Source: Opitutia bacterium
GTDB lineage: Bacteria; Verrucomicrobiota; Verrucomicrobiia; Opitutales; T3Sed10-336
Reading direction: 5' to 3'
DNA length: 43,523 bases
Assembly (NCBI GenBank): GCA_003566885.1
Contig: PXBO01000095.1
Coordinates: 1 to 43,523 of the forward strand
Of this stretch, positions 1 to 8,575 are shown in pieces; the stretch's first letter is position 1, and every line of letters starts with the position of its first letter. The notes beneath the pieces were generated by a model. The model had not been told where the DNA came from, did not search any database, and was given only the letters and a program-made list of their open reading frames with translations. The translations under genes were made by a program, and so were the position numbers.

Positions 1-323
1 CCTGGCATACCCATGCTAGTAATCAAGCTGGTGACCAGAAGAACGGTGATCGCTGCTCCGGAACCGAAAAACGCACCGAAATATTCAGGAAGGTCGCTAT
101 TCCCATCAGACATCTCATCATTAGCCACCCGTATGGCGATATCGTTTCCTTCCTTTTTTGCAACCAGATCGGGATTTGGGATCCAGGGTTTTGATAAAGC
201 GTGCAGCGGTCCGTTCTCTTTGATAACACCGTAGGTGGGCGACTCTTTTTCGAGTCTAAGACATGCAAGATCCGCCGGCAAAGCGACGAGCCCGGCGCAG
301 ACGATGAGGATGATCCATCTCAC
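1..323 (-). CDS. Hypothetical secreted/membrane protein, 3' end outside window
   Basis: I do not recognise this protein. Reading from a GTG at 323 it begins MRWIILIVCAGLVALPADLA, a short signal peptide or anchor. A polar stretch of about 60 residues follows, then a hydrophobic segment (AAITVLLVTSLITSMGM) that runs off the window edge, so the C-terminus is missing. I chose the GTG because no other in-frame start is visible between it and the preceding sequence. It also lies about 10 bases after an ACGTTCAAA box, the same spacing seen in front of the neighbouring small genes. It reads in the same direction as the other cassette-like genes of this island. Function unknown; a real reading frame is likely but not certain. 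Confidence 0.5.
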   Translation of the reverse strand, partial: MRWIILIVCAGLVALPADLACLRLEKESPTYGVIKENGPLHALSKPWIPNPDLVAKKEGNDIAIRVANDEMSDGNSDLPEYFGAFFGSGAAITVLLVTSLITSMGMP

Positions 324-325
324 TC

Positions 326-420
326 TTTTGAACGTAAGCCTTGAGCTGTTTCGCTTATGTCGTAAAACGTAGAGGTAGCAGCTACTCCGAAGTCGGCTCC
401 GAGGCTTTGTTGTCAATCAG
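326..420 (-). repeat. attC-like cassette junction S1
   Basis: On the plus strand this begins TTGAACGT next to the start of the partial gene and ends TTGTCAATCAG. The same TGTCAATCAG decamer closes junction S2 at 1311-1320. Between the boxes lies a GC-rich, partly palindromic segment (AGTCGGCTCCGA). The order (box near a start, imperfect palindrome, box overlapping a stop) is that of an integron recombination site. The assignment is inferred from repetition within this window only. Confidence 0.4.
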
Positions 421-620
421 TTCGTTTTCCTGCCTTATGATTGCTATTTCTTCACAGCATGTCGAGGGGAGGGGCTAGGGAGAATGCTACTCGGTTAAGG
501 GCACTCGTCGTAGCGATGCCTGCAAAGGTGTCGACCCGGGCGCGTCCCGGACGCCTCTCGTTTCGACTCTTCAGTGGAAGATTCGCTACCGAAAACCAGC
601 TTAAGCGAGTGCCATTCGCG
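421..620. other. Gene-free spacer, mostly inverted repeat copy 1
   Basis: No convincing gene. Bases 481-620 belong to the inverted repeat described separately. Bases 458-476 contain the CCCCTCCCCTCGAC string (minus strand) that also precedes junctions S2 and S5. Here it runs into ATGCTGTGA, which gives only a three-codon frame. This may be the scar of a lost cassette. Confidence 0.4.
481..620 (-). repeat. Long inverted repeat, copy 1
   Basis: The reverse complement of this segment matches 4538-4675 with roughly 85% identity by eye. Shared strings include GTCGACACCTTTGCAGGC, CGCTACGACGAGTGCCCTT and GAGGCGTCCGGG. The two copies face each other across the cassette-like island. I see no open frame conserved in both, so it looks like a non-coding or non-autonomous repeat. 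Exact ends are uncertain by about 10 bases. Confidence 0.75.
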
Positions 621-1205
621 CTAGCCCATTCGGTTGAGTGCTGCGCCTGGTTCGGCCTTGGTTTCCTTGTGCGGCTTCGGGTGAATCCAATAAAGCCGCT
701 TTTGCACTGTCAGTTCCGGTAGACTGGTAACTGAATCGAATATTCCGCCATTCCTCTCGATCACTTTCTGAGAAGGAATATTATCAATGTCACAACTGAC
801 GAGTGCACGTTCAATGCCCAATTCCGCACAGATAGGTAAAGCCTGCCGGAGCATCTCGGTCGCGTATCCCTTACCACGCTGACTCGGGATCACACCGTAA
901 CCAATGTGCCCTCCGTAACTCCGCAGAAATTCGTTTAACGAGTGACGAAGCGATAATCGACCAACAACACGATCATCTACAATACCGACGAGATAACTGT
1001 TTGGAACAAAGCTATCGGGGACGTCAATTCCCTTTGACCAATTATGAACTTTGGTTACGTATGCCGAAAAATCGGCTCCAGGATCGAAGTCGAAGGCAAA
1101 ATCCCATGGAGGAACTTCCTTTTTGAACTCCGCGGCGGCAGATTTGAAGGAATCCTCGTCGCTATTTTGAAGCGGGCGTAAAGTCAGGGAACTCATATTA
1201 TTCAT
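621..1205 (-). CDS. GNAT family N-acetyltransferase
   Basis: Predicted cytoplasmic acetyl-CoA-dependent N-acetyltransferase of 194 residues; the acceptor is unknown. The central segment IGYGVIPSQRGKGYATEMLR is the GNAT acetyl-CoA pyrophosphate-binding motif (Q/R-x-x-G-x-G/A). The following ALVSCDIDNIPSQKVIERNGG is the usual C-terminal part of the fold with the N-x-x-S-x-K-V-I-E-x-N-G signature. The start at 1205 (MNNMSSLTLRPL) is preferred over a longer frame because it sits just after the conserved cassette box (ACGCTCGGC) and keeps the N-terminus typical for the family. The extra 16 upstream residues would be read from the junction sequence. GNAT genes are common integron cargo, which fits the surroundings. 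Confidence 0.85.
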   Translation of the reverse strand: MNNMSSLTLRPLQNSDEDSFKSAAAEFKKEVPPWDFAFDFDPGADFSAYVTKVHNWSKGIDVPDSFVPNSYLVGIVDDRVVGRLSLRHSLNEFLRSYGGHIGYGVIPSQRGKGYATEMLRQALPICAELGIERALVSCDIDNIPSQKVIERNGGIFDSVTSLPELTVQKRLYWIHPKPHKETKAEPGAALNRMG

Positions 1206-1209
1206 TTTT

Positions 1210-1320
1210 GCCGAGCGTCGAGGGGAGGGGCGAGTGAAGGCGGCAGCTTTCACTCGTTACCTCTCCCGATTTGGGTGTGCCCGGCATGGGCGTGTTGTGA
1301 TGGAGCTAATTGTCAATCAG
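1210..1320 (-). repeat. attC-like cassette junction S2
   Basis: The plus strand begins GCCGAGCGT five bases upstream of the GNAT start. It continues through CGAGGGGAGGGGCGAG and TTGTGATGG and ends TGTCAATCAG, inside which lies the stop codon of the lipoprotein gene. The segment contains local palindromes (GTGCCCGGCATGGGC). It links the end of one small gene to the start of the next, as attC sites do. Confidence 0.45.
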
Positions 1321-1825
1321 TCGCGCGGACCTGATTCTGCCCTCCAATTTTACTGCAGTGCTCTAAGTTAATCACATTCGAGGTGACCTCGAAGCCGTCG
1401 AGCACGGCAAATGCCATGATTTGCTCTTCCGTGGCCAGCCTCCGGTATTCAAGTGGCCTCAGGAGCTCTAACGGAACCTCGTAAGTAATTCTGTCATTTG
1501 GGTCGAGTCTAACGGGCGGATTAAACCGAATTCCGTGAATCAGAGCATCGAAGTAGGTTTCTTCGTAGAATTTAACTGGAATCTCGCCCTCCTGGATGAG
1601 CATCACATAGCCCTCGAACCTTCTTTGGGGAAACCCCGATTCGATCGGACGTGAGCTTTGGTTCATGAGTTCGATTCGTAGTATCCCGTCTTCAACGGCT
1701 TGCGTTAAAGACAGAATAAGATCTCCCTCGGGATACCGGGTGACCATAGGGATCCCTCGATCAGGTGTCGTGCATCCGACTATTGCAAAGATGGCGACGC
1801 AAGGAAGCAGTAATCCTGTTTTCAT
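1313..1825 (-). CDS. Small lipoprotein of unknown function
   Basis: A 170-residue protein with a lipoprotein signal peptide: MKTGLLLPCVAIFAIVGC, with the lipobox Cys at position 18. It is expected to be exported and lipid-anchored. The mature part is a mixed-charge beta-rich sequence with no motif I recognise. It includes a segment (RIELMNQSSRPIES) that resembles an immunoglobulin-like or intracellular-proteinase-inhibitor-like beta sandwich; that is only a guess. The start is fixed by the signal peptide and by the box ACGCTCGCC seven bases upstream. The stop TGA lies inside junction S2. It is flanked by the broken toxin gene and the GNAT gene in the same orientation. Confidence 0.65.
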   Translation of the reverse strand: MKTGLLLPCVAIFAIVGCTTPDRGIPMVTRYPEGDLILSLTQAVEDGILRIELMNQSSRPIESGFPQRRFEGYVMLIQEGEIPVKFYEETYFDALIHGIRFNPPVRLDPNDRITYEVPLELLRPLEYRRLATEEQIMAFAVLDGFEVTSNVINLEHCSKIGGQNQVRATD

Positions 1826-1831
1826 TTCTCT

Positions 1832-1877
1832 GGCGAGCGTGATGCGGAGGTACGATTGACAGGGCAGTTGTTAATCG
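1832..1877 (-). repeat. attC-like cassette junction S3
   Basis: A short (46-base) site. The plus strand begins GGCGAGCGT beside the lipoprotein start and ends GTTGTTAATC. The restored toxin frame stops in this TTA (TAA on the minus strand). It is the shortest and clearest of the junctions. Confidence 0.4.
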
Positions 1878-2196
1878 TTACTTCCCAGGCCTGGTTCGCG
1901 GGTCGGTAAGGCTTGCGCGGTTTTCGAAGGATCCTTTCGACAGTCAAGAACTCGGTAAATGTGAATTTCCTCAGCTTCAATGCGATAATAAATAGCATAC
2001 GGGAATCGCTTAGCCAGAACGCAAAAATACCCTCGGAACTTTCGGTGTATCCCGGCGTAAACGATAAGATAAGGGAATCAATATCGGAGAAGAGAGAGTC
2101 GAGAAAATAGTCACCGAGTCCTTCCGCTCGCCTCTCATAAAACCGTTTCCCTCGGAGAAGATCCCGTGAAGCTGCCGAGAGAATCCGAAGTCTCAT
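1871..2196 (-). pseudogene. RelE/ParE-type toxin, frameshifted
   Basis: The N-terminal part MRLRILSAASRDLLRGKRFY followed by EGLGDYFLDSL is typical of the RelE/ParE toxin superfamily. After residue ~60 the frame breaks. In the uninterrupted frame the protein loses family resemblance. The neighbouring frame instead reads VLAKRFPYAIYYRIEAEEIH then YRVLDCRKDPS, the canonical C-terminal half of these toxins (RFPYxIYY and VLDCRxDP). A one-base loss between plus-strand 2020 and 2021 explains this. The repaired gene would encode about 108 residues and end at TAA 1871-1873, inside junction S3. It overlaps the end of the antitoxin gene by four bases (ATGA), the usual coupling. Either a real inactivating mutation or a sequencing error; the unrepaired frame runs to 1822. 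Confidence 0.8.
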
Positions 2197-2408
2197 GACT
2201 CACGCAGTCTTCGCTTAGCCTCACTCCAGTCTTCGAAATGCTCTTTCCCTTCTTCGACCTGGCGCTCTGTCTCCTCCAGTTCATGTGCGTGCCAAGCTGG
2301 GGGCTGAATCGGATCGCCCTCTTGGGACAAGTCGGCCCAGATCTTCTCCATGAGGCTAATCTTCTGCAGCTTATGAAGTTTACGGATCTGTTCTTCGAGT
2401 GTTGCCAT
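2193..2408 (-). CDS. Addiction-module antitoxin (TIGR02574-like)
   Basis: A 71-residue acidic protein, MATLEEQIRKLHKLQKISLM followed by EKIWADL and ending EDWSEAKRRLRES. This is the layout of the putative addiction module component family that neutralises RelE/ParE-type toxins. The helical N-terminal half and the C-terminal EDW-x-x-A-K-x-R toxin-binding tail are both present. I chose the ATG at 2408. It is preceded by a GGAGG only three bases away, which is tight, and an in-frame TTG at 2426 is the alternative. Its stop overlaps the toxin start, so the pair forms one transcript. With the toxin broken, the antitoxin may now be an orphan. Confidence 0.8.
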   Translation of the reverse strand: MATLEEQIRKLHKLQKISLMEKIWADLSQEGDPIQPPAWHAHELEETERQVEEGKEHFEDWSEAKRRLRES

Positions 2409-2422
2409 ACCCTCCAGAATCT

Positions 2423-2536
2423 TCAAATCCAGTTTTTTTTCAATTCATTTTCGCGAACGTCGAGCGCGTGGGCGGTGCCTATGGTGATCGCTCTTTTCCG
2501 GGCGCGTTCCCGGCGTTCCGAGCGTCTTTTGGTCAT
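2423..2536 (-). CDS. Possible 37-residue Arg-rich small protein
   Basis: An ATG at 2536 is preceded by a strong Shine-Dalgarno sequence (GGAGG, six bases upstream). It opens a 37-residue frame beginning MTKRRSERRERARKRA. The frame ends just ahead of the antitoxin start, so it could serve as a translated leader. Against it: most of the frame lies over the attC-like junction S4, whose sequence resembles S6, so the coding potential may be accidental. Confidence 0.25.
   Translation of the reverse strand: MTKRRSERRERARKRAITIGTAHALDVRENELKKNWI
2452..2490 (-). repeat. attC-like cassette junction S4 (core)
   Basis: The plus strand runs from CGCGAACGT to GGTGATCG with GGGCGGTGCCTATGGTGAT between. 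It matches junction S6 at 3542-3581 (GGCGAACGT ... GGCCCAGCCTGTGGTGATTC) in order and spacing. It precedes the antitoxin gene. Confidence 0.45.
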
Positions 2537-2554
2537 GCGTTTCCTCCTACCGCC

Positions 2555-3007
2555 TCAAAGGCAGCATTTCACCCTCAATCCAAATCTTCCGAAAGTTCCG
2601 TCCACCCGGTTCTTTCGCACTCCTCCTGAATATCCGTGGCAAAAGTTCCGCCCAAGATCCAAATAATAATCGTGAAATTCATCGGTGGAGTTCCAGCCAA
2701 TTTTCAGCAGAAGCCATCGGGCCTCAGCAGACCGTGCATTTGAAGGCAAATCGAAATGCTCGAAAAACTCATCAATATTCAGTTTTGTCGCTGTCAATTT
2801 CTCTGTCTTCAAATCGTATAGGAAAGGCTCCTTGTCATTGAACGAAAGAACATATGCAGGGTAACCATTCTCCAGAAATCGTTTCATATCCTCATTCGGC
2901 ACGCGGCCATAAATCTCAGGCAGGACTTCCTGGAGTTGAACGCTAGGCAACTCAGCCGCAAGGATTGTCGGAATGCAGCATACGATTAAAAAGTGCCTTA
3001 TATTCAT
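2555..3007 (-). CDS. Hypothetical secreted protein
   Basis: A protein of about 150 residues with an N-terminal signal peptide (MNIRHFLIVCCIPTILAAEL). I do not recognise the mature domain. It is beta-rich with aromatic residues and ends in a Gly/Arg segment (GRFGLRVKCCL). I chose the ATG at 3007, five bases after the box ACGTTATGC, by analogy with the other cassette genes; an in-frame ATG at 3013 is inside the box. The last ~25 residues look less protein-like, so a C-terminal frameshift is possible. It lies between the small membrane protein gene and the toxin-antitoxin pair on the same strand. Confidence 0.55.
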   Translation of the reverse strand: MNIRHFLIVCCIPTILAAELPSVQLQEVLPEIYGRVPNEDMKRFLENGYPAYVLSFNDKEPFLYDLKTEKLTATKLNIDEFFEHFDLPSNARSAEARWLLLKIGWNSTDEFHDYYLDLGRNFCHGYSGGVRKNRVDGTFGRFGLRVKCCL

Positions 3008-3009
3008 TT

Positions 3010-3258
3010 GCATAACGTCGAGGGGAGTGATGAGAGTCGAGCGTAGCGGAACACTTCTTCGGGCCTGAGGCCCGGGTCTAGCCAGAACCGCTCCCGGCGT
3101 GCCGGGAAACCCGTACGCTTACAGTCCCGCCGTAGGGAAATGCTCAGAGTCCCGCCGAAGGGCAATGAGCGGAGCGAATCGGGAAGCGAGCGAATCGGGG
3201 TCTGGTGGTGTGGGGGCCGGGGGGGTTAATGGCCCCGGCTACCCGATTCGGCTAATCG
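3010..3258 (-). repeat. Long cassette junction S5 with direct repeats
   Basis: The plus strand begins GCATAACGT beside the secreted-protein start and ends CTAATCG, which contains the stop of the next gene. Inside are direct repeats (two copies of AGTCCCGCCG-A/T-AGGG about 25 bases apart near 3124-3163, and two copies of GCGAATCGGG near 3175-3199) and several short GC-rich palindromes such as CTCCCGGCGTGCCGGGA. At 249 bases it is long for an attC site. Confidence 0.35.
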
Positions 3259-3533
3259 TTCCTTTGCCGACCCTCGGTCCGATTCTTCTGAAACTTCGTG
3301 AGGACCGATAGGAGCGCTGAAAATCCACCGACTGCCGCTCCGATGAAGAGTCCCCAAATCATTCCCATCGCGAGTGAGTATCGAACAATATTCACACCAT
3401 CCTTGGTATAAAACATCTCCTTCACGAACTCTGGCGAAATCACCGCCACCAATGCACCGAATCCGCCGCCCAGCACCGAGGAAAACAAAGAAACACCCAA
3501 GATGATCAAAAAATATCGAATCATTTCATTCAT
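3252..3533 (-). CDS. Small two-helix inner-membrane protein
   Basis: A 93-residue protein with two strongly hydrophobic segments (IRYFLIILGVSLFSSVLGGG and a second around SLAMGMIWGLFIGAAVGGF) and a short basic C-terminal tail (KFQKNRTEGRQRND). I recall similar unnamed two-helix proteins from verrucomicrobial and planctomycete genomes but cannot give a function. The start at 3533 lies ten bases after the box ACGTTCGCC, the pattern shared by this array. The gene stands alone between two junctions, as a single-gene cassette would. Confidence 0.65.
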   Translation of the reverse strand: MNEMIRYFLIILGVSLFSSVLGGGFGALVAVISPEFVKEMFYTKDGVNIVRYSLAMGMIWGLFIGAAVGGFSALLSVLTKFQKNRTEGRQRND

Positions 3534-3541
3534 ATTCTCTT

Positions 3542-3581
3542 GGCGAACGTAAAGGCCTGGCGGCCCAGCCTGTGGTGATTC
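3542..3581 (-). repeat. attC-like cassette junction S6 (core)
   Basis: The plus strand runs from GGCGAACGT to GGTGATTC, with AAAGGCCTGGCGGCCCAGCC between, which is self-complementary around GGCCTGGCGGCC. It matches S4 in the two end boxes and their spacing. The following 234 bases up to 3815 contain no gene, only a purine-rich run (3684-3718) and two short palindromic repeats (3731-3772). Confidence 0.5.
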
Positions 3582-3730
3582 TAGTCTTAAAGGTTCCTCG
3601 CAGTCTCGGGGCGTTTACCTGGGTTTCCAGCTCCGGCTTGATCTGGCGTGGATGCCGTGTGATTCAGGGAAGGGGGGCGGGGGAAGTTAAAAGGGAAAAG
3701 TATGAAGGTAAAAGTCAGGGCGGGGGACGG

Positions 3731-3772
3731 GCCCTCGACGGGCTCAGGGCAGCCCTTCAACAAGCTCAGGGC
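3731..3772 (+). repeat. Short palindromic repeat, two copies
   Basis: Two near-identical units (3731-3750 and 3752-3772) of the form CCCTTCGACRGGCTCAGGG in direct orientation, one base apart. Single copies recur at 4509-4529, 5123-5142 and 8526-8545, all in the same orientation on the plus strand. Every copy is in non-coding sequence. Confidence 0.75.
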
Positions 3773-3815
3773 AGGATAAAGCTTCGTTGAGTGCCGCGTC
3801 TGTTTTCTTCTCGAT

Positions 3816-4031
3816 TTAAGCGGCAACCGGAGAGTAATGGAGCACGATCAAATCCTTTTCGCGTAGGGCCAACGTGGCGTAAGTCTTGCCCTCATCGTCA
3901 CTGAAATCGACCTCGAAGACCCCGTCCTCTAAAATCTCCACAACAGTGCCGACCTGCCCGGCCACCAACTTACGTTCCGGCAGGTCCGTCAGCAGCGCGA
4001 CAACATCAAGTTCCTGGATTCTTCTCTCCAT
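3816..4031 (-). CDS. DUF4926 domain protein
   Basis: A 71-residue acidic protein: MERRIQELDVVALLTDLPER, then VAGQVGTVVEILEDGVFEVD and a C-terminal ATLALREKDLIVL. This is the layout of the DUF4926 family of small SH3-like beta barrels that pair with DUF6883 or related partners. The start at 4031 is taken because family members begin close to the IxELDVVALL motif. A longer frame reaching 4103 overlaps the upstream gene by 58 bases and looks unlikely. It lies 14 bases after the DUF6883 stop, so the two are probably co-transcribed. The pairing suggests a toxin-antitoxin or chaperone-client relation, but no activity is established from sequence. Confidence 0.75.
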   Translation of the reverse strand: MERRIQELDVVALLTDLPERKLVAGQVGTVVEILEDGVFEVDFSDDEGKTYATLALREKDLIVLHYSPVAA

Positions 4032-4045
4032 GCTAGAGTCAGAAT

Positions 4046-4378
4046 TTATAGAACGAAGCAGCTTGTCAACCTTGGGGCGTTCTCTCCGGTCTTCAGAATC
4101 CAACAGGTTCGGATCCGTGCCCGACGTCCTTGGCGAATATACTCGAAATCTACGACGAACCGCCTCCCGTAATCATCTTCCTCACCAATGAGCGCCTCCT
4201 CATGTGGAACCCGCTTCAGAATCTCGTCTCGCAGCTCCTCTGCATTTTCCTTCGTTAGACCAAGGGCGTGCTCAAAAACGCGCGCTTTATGCTTCCCGCG
4301 AGGATGAAGTCGATCCAGGCAATAATCCTTGAGTTTCCGAATGTCCACGACGGATTGGTCTGCATTCGGTAGTCTCAT
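4046..4378 (-). CDS. DUF6883 domain protein
   Basis: A 110-residue protein starting MRLPNADQSVVDIRKLKDYC. The motifs HPRGKHKARVFEHALGLT and the C-terminal RIRTCWILKTGENAPRLTSC are the signature of DUF6883. That domain occurs alone or fused to larger polymorphic-toxin-like proteins, and often next to DUF4926 genes. Conserved polar residues H-x-R-G-K-H-K-A-R look like a candidate active or binding site. The start at 4378 places this motif at the usual distance. Downstream is the DUF4926 gene in the same direction, probably one operon. Function unknown; I would treat the pair as a candidate toxin-antitoxin-like module. Confidence 0.75.
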   Translation of the reverse strand: MRLPNADQSVVDIRKLKDYCLDRLHPRGKHKARVFEHALGLTKENAEELRDEILKRVPHEEALIGEEDDYGRRFVVDFEYIRQGRRARIRTCWILKTGENAPRLTSCFVL

Positions 4379-4508
4379 GAACTCTTCGATAAAGCATCGG
4401 GGCTTGGCGCTGCGGTGTAAGATGTTGTTGCCAACGCCGACTGGTCGAACCTTTGGAAGGTAATCGTCATGTCCTTGATGCTCTCTTGTTGATGGAGGAT
4501 GTGGGGCA

Positions 4509-4529
4509 GCCCTTCGACAGGCTCAGGAC
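4509..4529 (+). repeat. Short palindromic repeat, single copy
   Basis: CCCTTCGACAGGCTCAGG at the left edge of the gene-free region, same orientation as the other copies. Confidence 0.7.
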
Positions 4530-4537
4530 AGGGGGAG

Positions 4538-4675
4538 ACGGATGGCGCTCGGTTCAGCTTGTTTTCCGTAGCGAATCTTTGTCTCAAGAGTCGAAACCAG
4601 AGGCGTCCGGGGCGAGCCGGGTCGACACCTTTGCAGGCGTCGCTACGACGAGTGCCCTTGACCGAGTGGCATTCT
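4538..4675 (+). repeat. Long inverted repeat, copy 2
   Basis: Matches the reverse complement of 481-620 (see copy 1). Shared blocks are GTAGCGAATCTT, GAGTCGAAAC, GGTCGACACCTTTGCAGGC and ACGACGAGTGCCCTT. The similarity stops abruptly at the right end after GCATTCT. Confidence 0.75.
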
Positions 4676-5037
4676 GGTTAAGGCGATTCGGAGCCCAGGT
4701 GTTCCGAACCATTCCTTTTTTGTGTTCTCTGTGTTCTTTGTGGCTAATTGATTGGTTCCCGGGGGGCGGCGGCGCGGGCGGAGCCGCGCCCTCCAGGTGA
4801 TTTGAAGGTGCGGAAGATGGTGCGGGGCTACTGAAAACGGAAATGGGAAATCTGAAAATGGAAATGGTGGATGAGGGAGGTTTCGGGAGGTTTTCGGAAT
4901 CCGAACGAGCTTCGCCCCGTCACTTCTTTTTTGGGGCAGCGACTTGGGAGTGTTGTAAGATGTTGAGGAGCAGCAGGGCTGCTGGGGTTGATGATGGGGA
5001 TTTGCTGGGAGGATGACAAGGGGAAAAGGGGGGTCGG

Positions 5038-5190
5038 GAAGTTAAAAGGTAGAAGTGAAAAGTTGAAAGTGGAAATGGTGGATTGCGAATGGCGGATGGC
5101 GAATGGCGGATGGCGAGGGACGGCCCTTCGGCGGGCTCAGGGCGGGAGGGATTCTGAAAGTGGAAATGGGAAAGTTGAAATTGGAAAGGC
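5038..5190 (+). repeat. Purine-rich degenerate word repeat
   Basis: A chain of related purine-rich words: GAAGTTAAAAGGTAGAAG, GTGAAAAGTTGAAAGTGG, GGAAATGGTGG, then again GAAAGTGGAAATGGG and AAAGTTGAAATTGG. The same words appear at 3684-3718, 4831-4880 and at the right window edge (43506-43523). Embedded at 5085-5116 is a tandem of 14 bases (GCGAATGGCGGATG, two full copies plus four bases). Confidence 0.7.
5123..5142 (+). repeat. Short palindromic repeat, single copy
   Basis: CCCTTCGGCGGGCTCAGGG, same orientation as the copies at 3731, 4509 and 8526, placed inside the purine-word repeat. Confidence 0.7.
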
Positions 5191-5239
5191 GGTACACTTC
5201 CATTCATAATTCATCCTTCATAATTCATAATTTGGGAGT

Positions 5240-7816
<2,577 letters not shown>

Positions 7817-7893
7817 TTGCTCGTGCGGTTGCATGTCCAAAAGAAACACAGCTTGAAGATCGGGGCGGAAGCGTCAATTTATTCGTTCCTATC

Positions 7894-8496
7894 ATGTTTA
7901 CTGGAATTGTAGAGGAAAAGGGGCGTGTGCTGAGTTTTGCCAAGGGCGAGCGGGCCTGGAATCTGGAACTTGCGGCGGACAAGGTGCTGCCGGGTTTGAA
8001 GATCGGTGACAGCGTCGCGGTCAACGGCTGCTGCCTGACCGCAGTGTCCATCGGCGACGATTGGGTGGGTTTCGAACTGCTGGAGGAAACGGTGCGGTTG
8101 ACCGGTTTCACCGAATTGCAGGCGGGGGCCGCAGTTAACCTGGAGCGGAGTCTGCGTTTCAACGGGGAGATGGGGGGCCATTTTGTGACCGGGCACATCG
8201 ATTGCCGGGGCGAGATCGACGCGTGCGAGAAGCGCGGCGACGACGTGTATCTGCATGTCGCCGTGCCGGGCGAGTTTCAGCGTTACTTGATCTACAAGGG
8301 GAGCATCGCGATCGAGGGAGTGTCGCTGACGGTGGCCGAGGTGGATGAGTCCGGATTGGCGGTGTGGTTGATCCCCCACACGCTGGAGGTGACGAATCTT
8401 TCCGAGAAGCAGTCGGGCGACGTGGTGAACCTGGAGTTCGATTTGTTGGGGAAGTATGTGGAAAGGCTGTTGGGGGAGGTGGACGATAGACGATAG
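7894..8496 (+). CDS. ribE: Riboflavin synthase, alpha subunit
   Basis: Catalyses dismutation of two 6,7-dimethyl-8-ribityllumazine molecules to riboflavin and a ribitylamino-uracil, the last step of vitamin B2 synthesis, in the cytoplasm. The 200-residue protein starts with the classic MFTGIVEEKG. It shows the duplicated lumazine-binding barrel: the first repeat has GDSVAVNGCCLTAV, the second begins near FVTGHIDCRGEI and includes KGSIAIEGVSLTV. The conserved catalytic region SLRFNGEMGGHFVTGH is present. The start is certain because the family begins exactly with MFTGIVE; the longer upstream frame runs across leuS on the other strand. No FMN riboswitch is visible in front. Confidence 0.95.
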   Translation: MFTGIVEEKGRVLSFAKGERAWNLELAADKVLPGLKIGDSVAVNGCCLTAVSIGDDWVGFELLEETVRLTGFTELQAGAAVNLERSLRFNGEMGGHFVTGHIDCRGEIDACEKRGDDVYLHVAVPGEFQRYLIYKGSIAIEGVSLTVAEVDESGLAVWLIPHTLEVTNLSEKQSGDVVNLEFDLLGKYVERLLGEVDDRR

Positions 8497-8525
8497 GAAA
8501 TAGACAGGCGAGGGGCGAGGGGCGG

Positions 8526-8545
8526 GCCCTTCGACGGGCTCAGGG
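8526..8545 (+). repeat. Short palindromic repeat, single copy
   Basis: CCCTTCGACGGGCTCAGGG in the 79-base gap between the convergent ribE and metal permease genes. It is the only copy outside the left accessory region and keeps the same orientation. Confidence 0.7.
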
Positions 8546-8575
8546 AGAATAGGGGAATCGGGGAATGGGCACTCC

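Larger units (their letters stand above)
4379..5239. other. 0.86-kb gene-free repeat-rich region
   Basis: No gene is convincing here. From left to right it holds: a short palindromic repeat (4509-4529); inverted repeat copy 2 (4538-4675); a T/G word run (TGTGTTCTCTGTGTTCTTTG near 4719-4740); a GC hairpin near 4770-4789 (arms GGCGCGG and CCGCGCC); a first purine-word stretch (4831-4880); a second one (5038-5190) with an embedded 14-base tandem; and an AT-rich run of TTCATAA words at 5203-5232 just before the end of leuS. Confidence 0.7.

Noticed and set aside
2238-2666. 142-codon plus-strand frame across the toxin-antitoxin region
   Set aside because: It crosses several minus-strand genes with family motifs and lacks a start signal.
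4375-4470. 31-residue minus-strand frame ending in the DUF6883 start (ATGA overlap)
   Set aside because: The overlap looks like coupling, but the frame has no convincing ribosome-binding site and no recognisable sequence.
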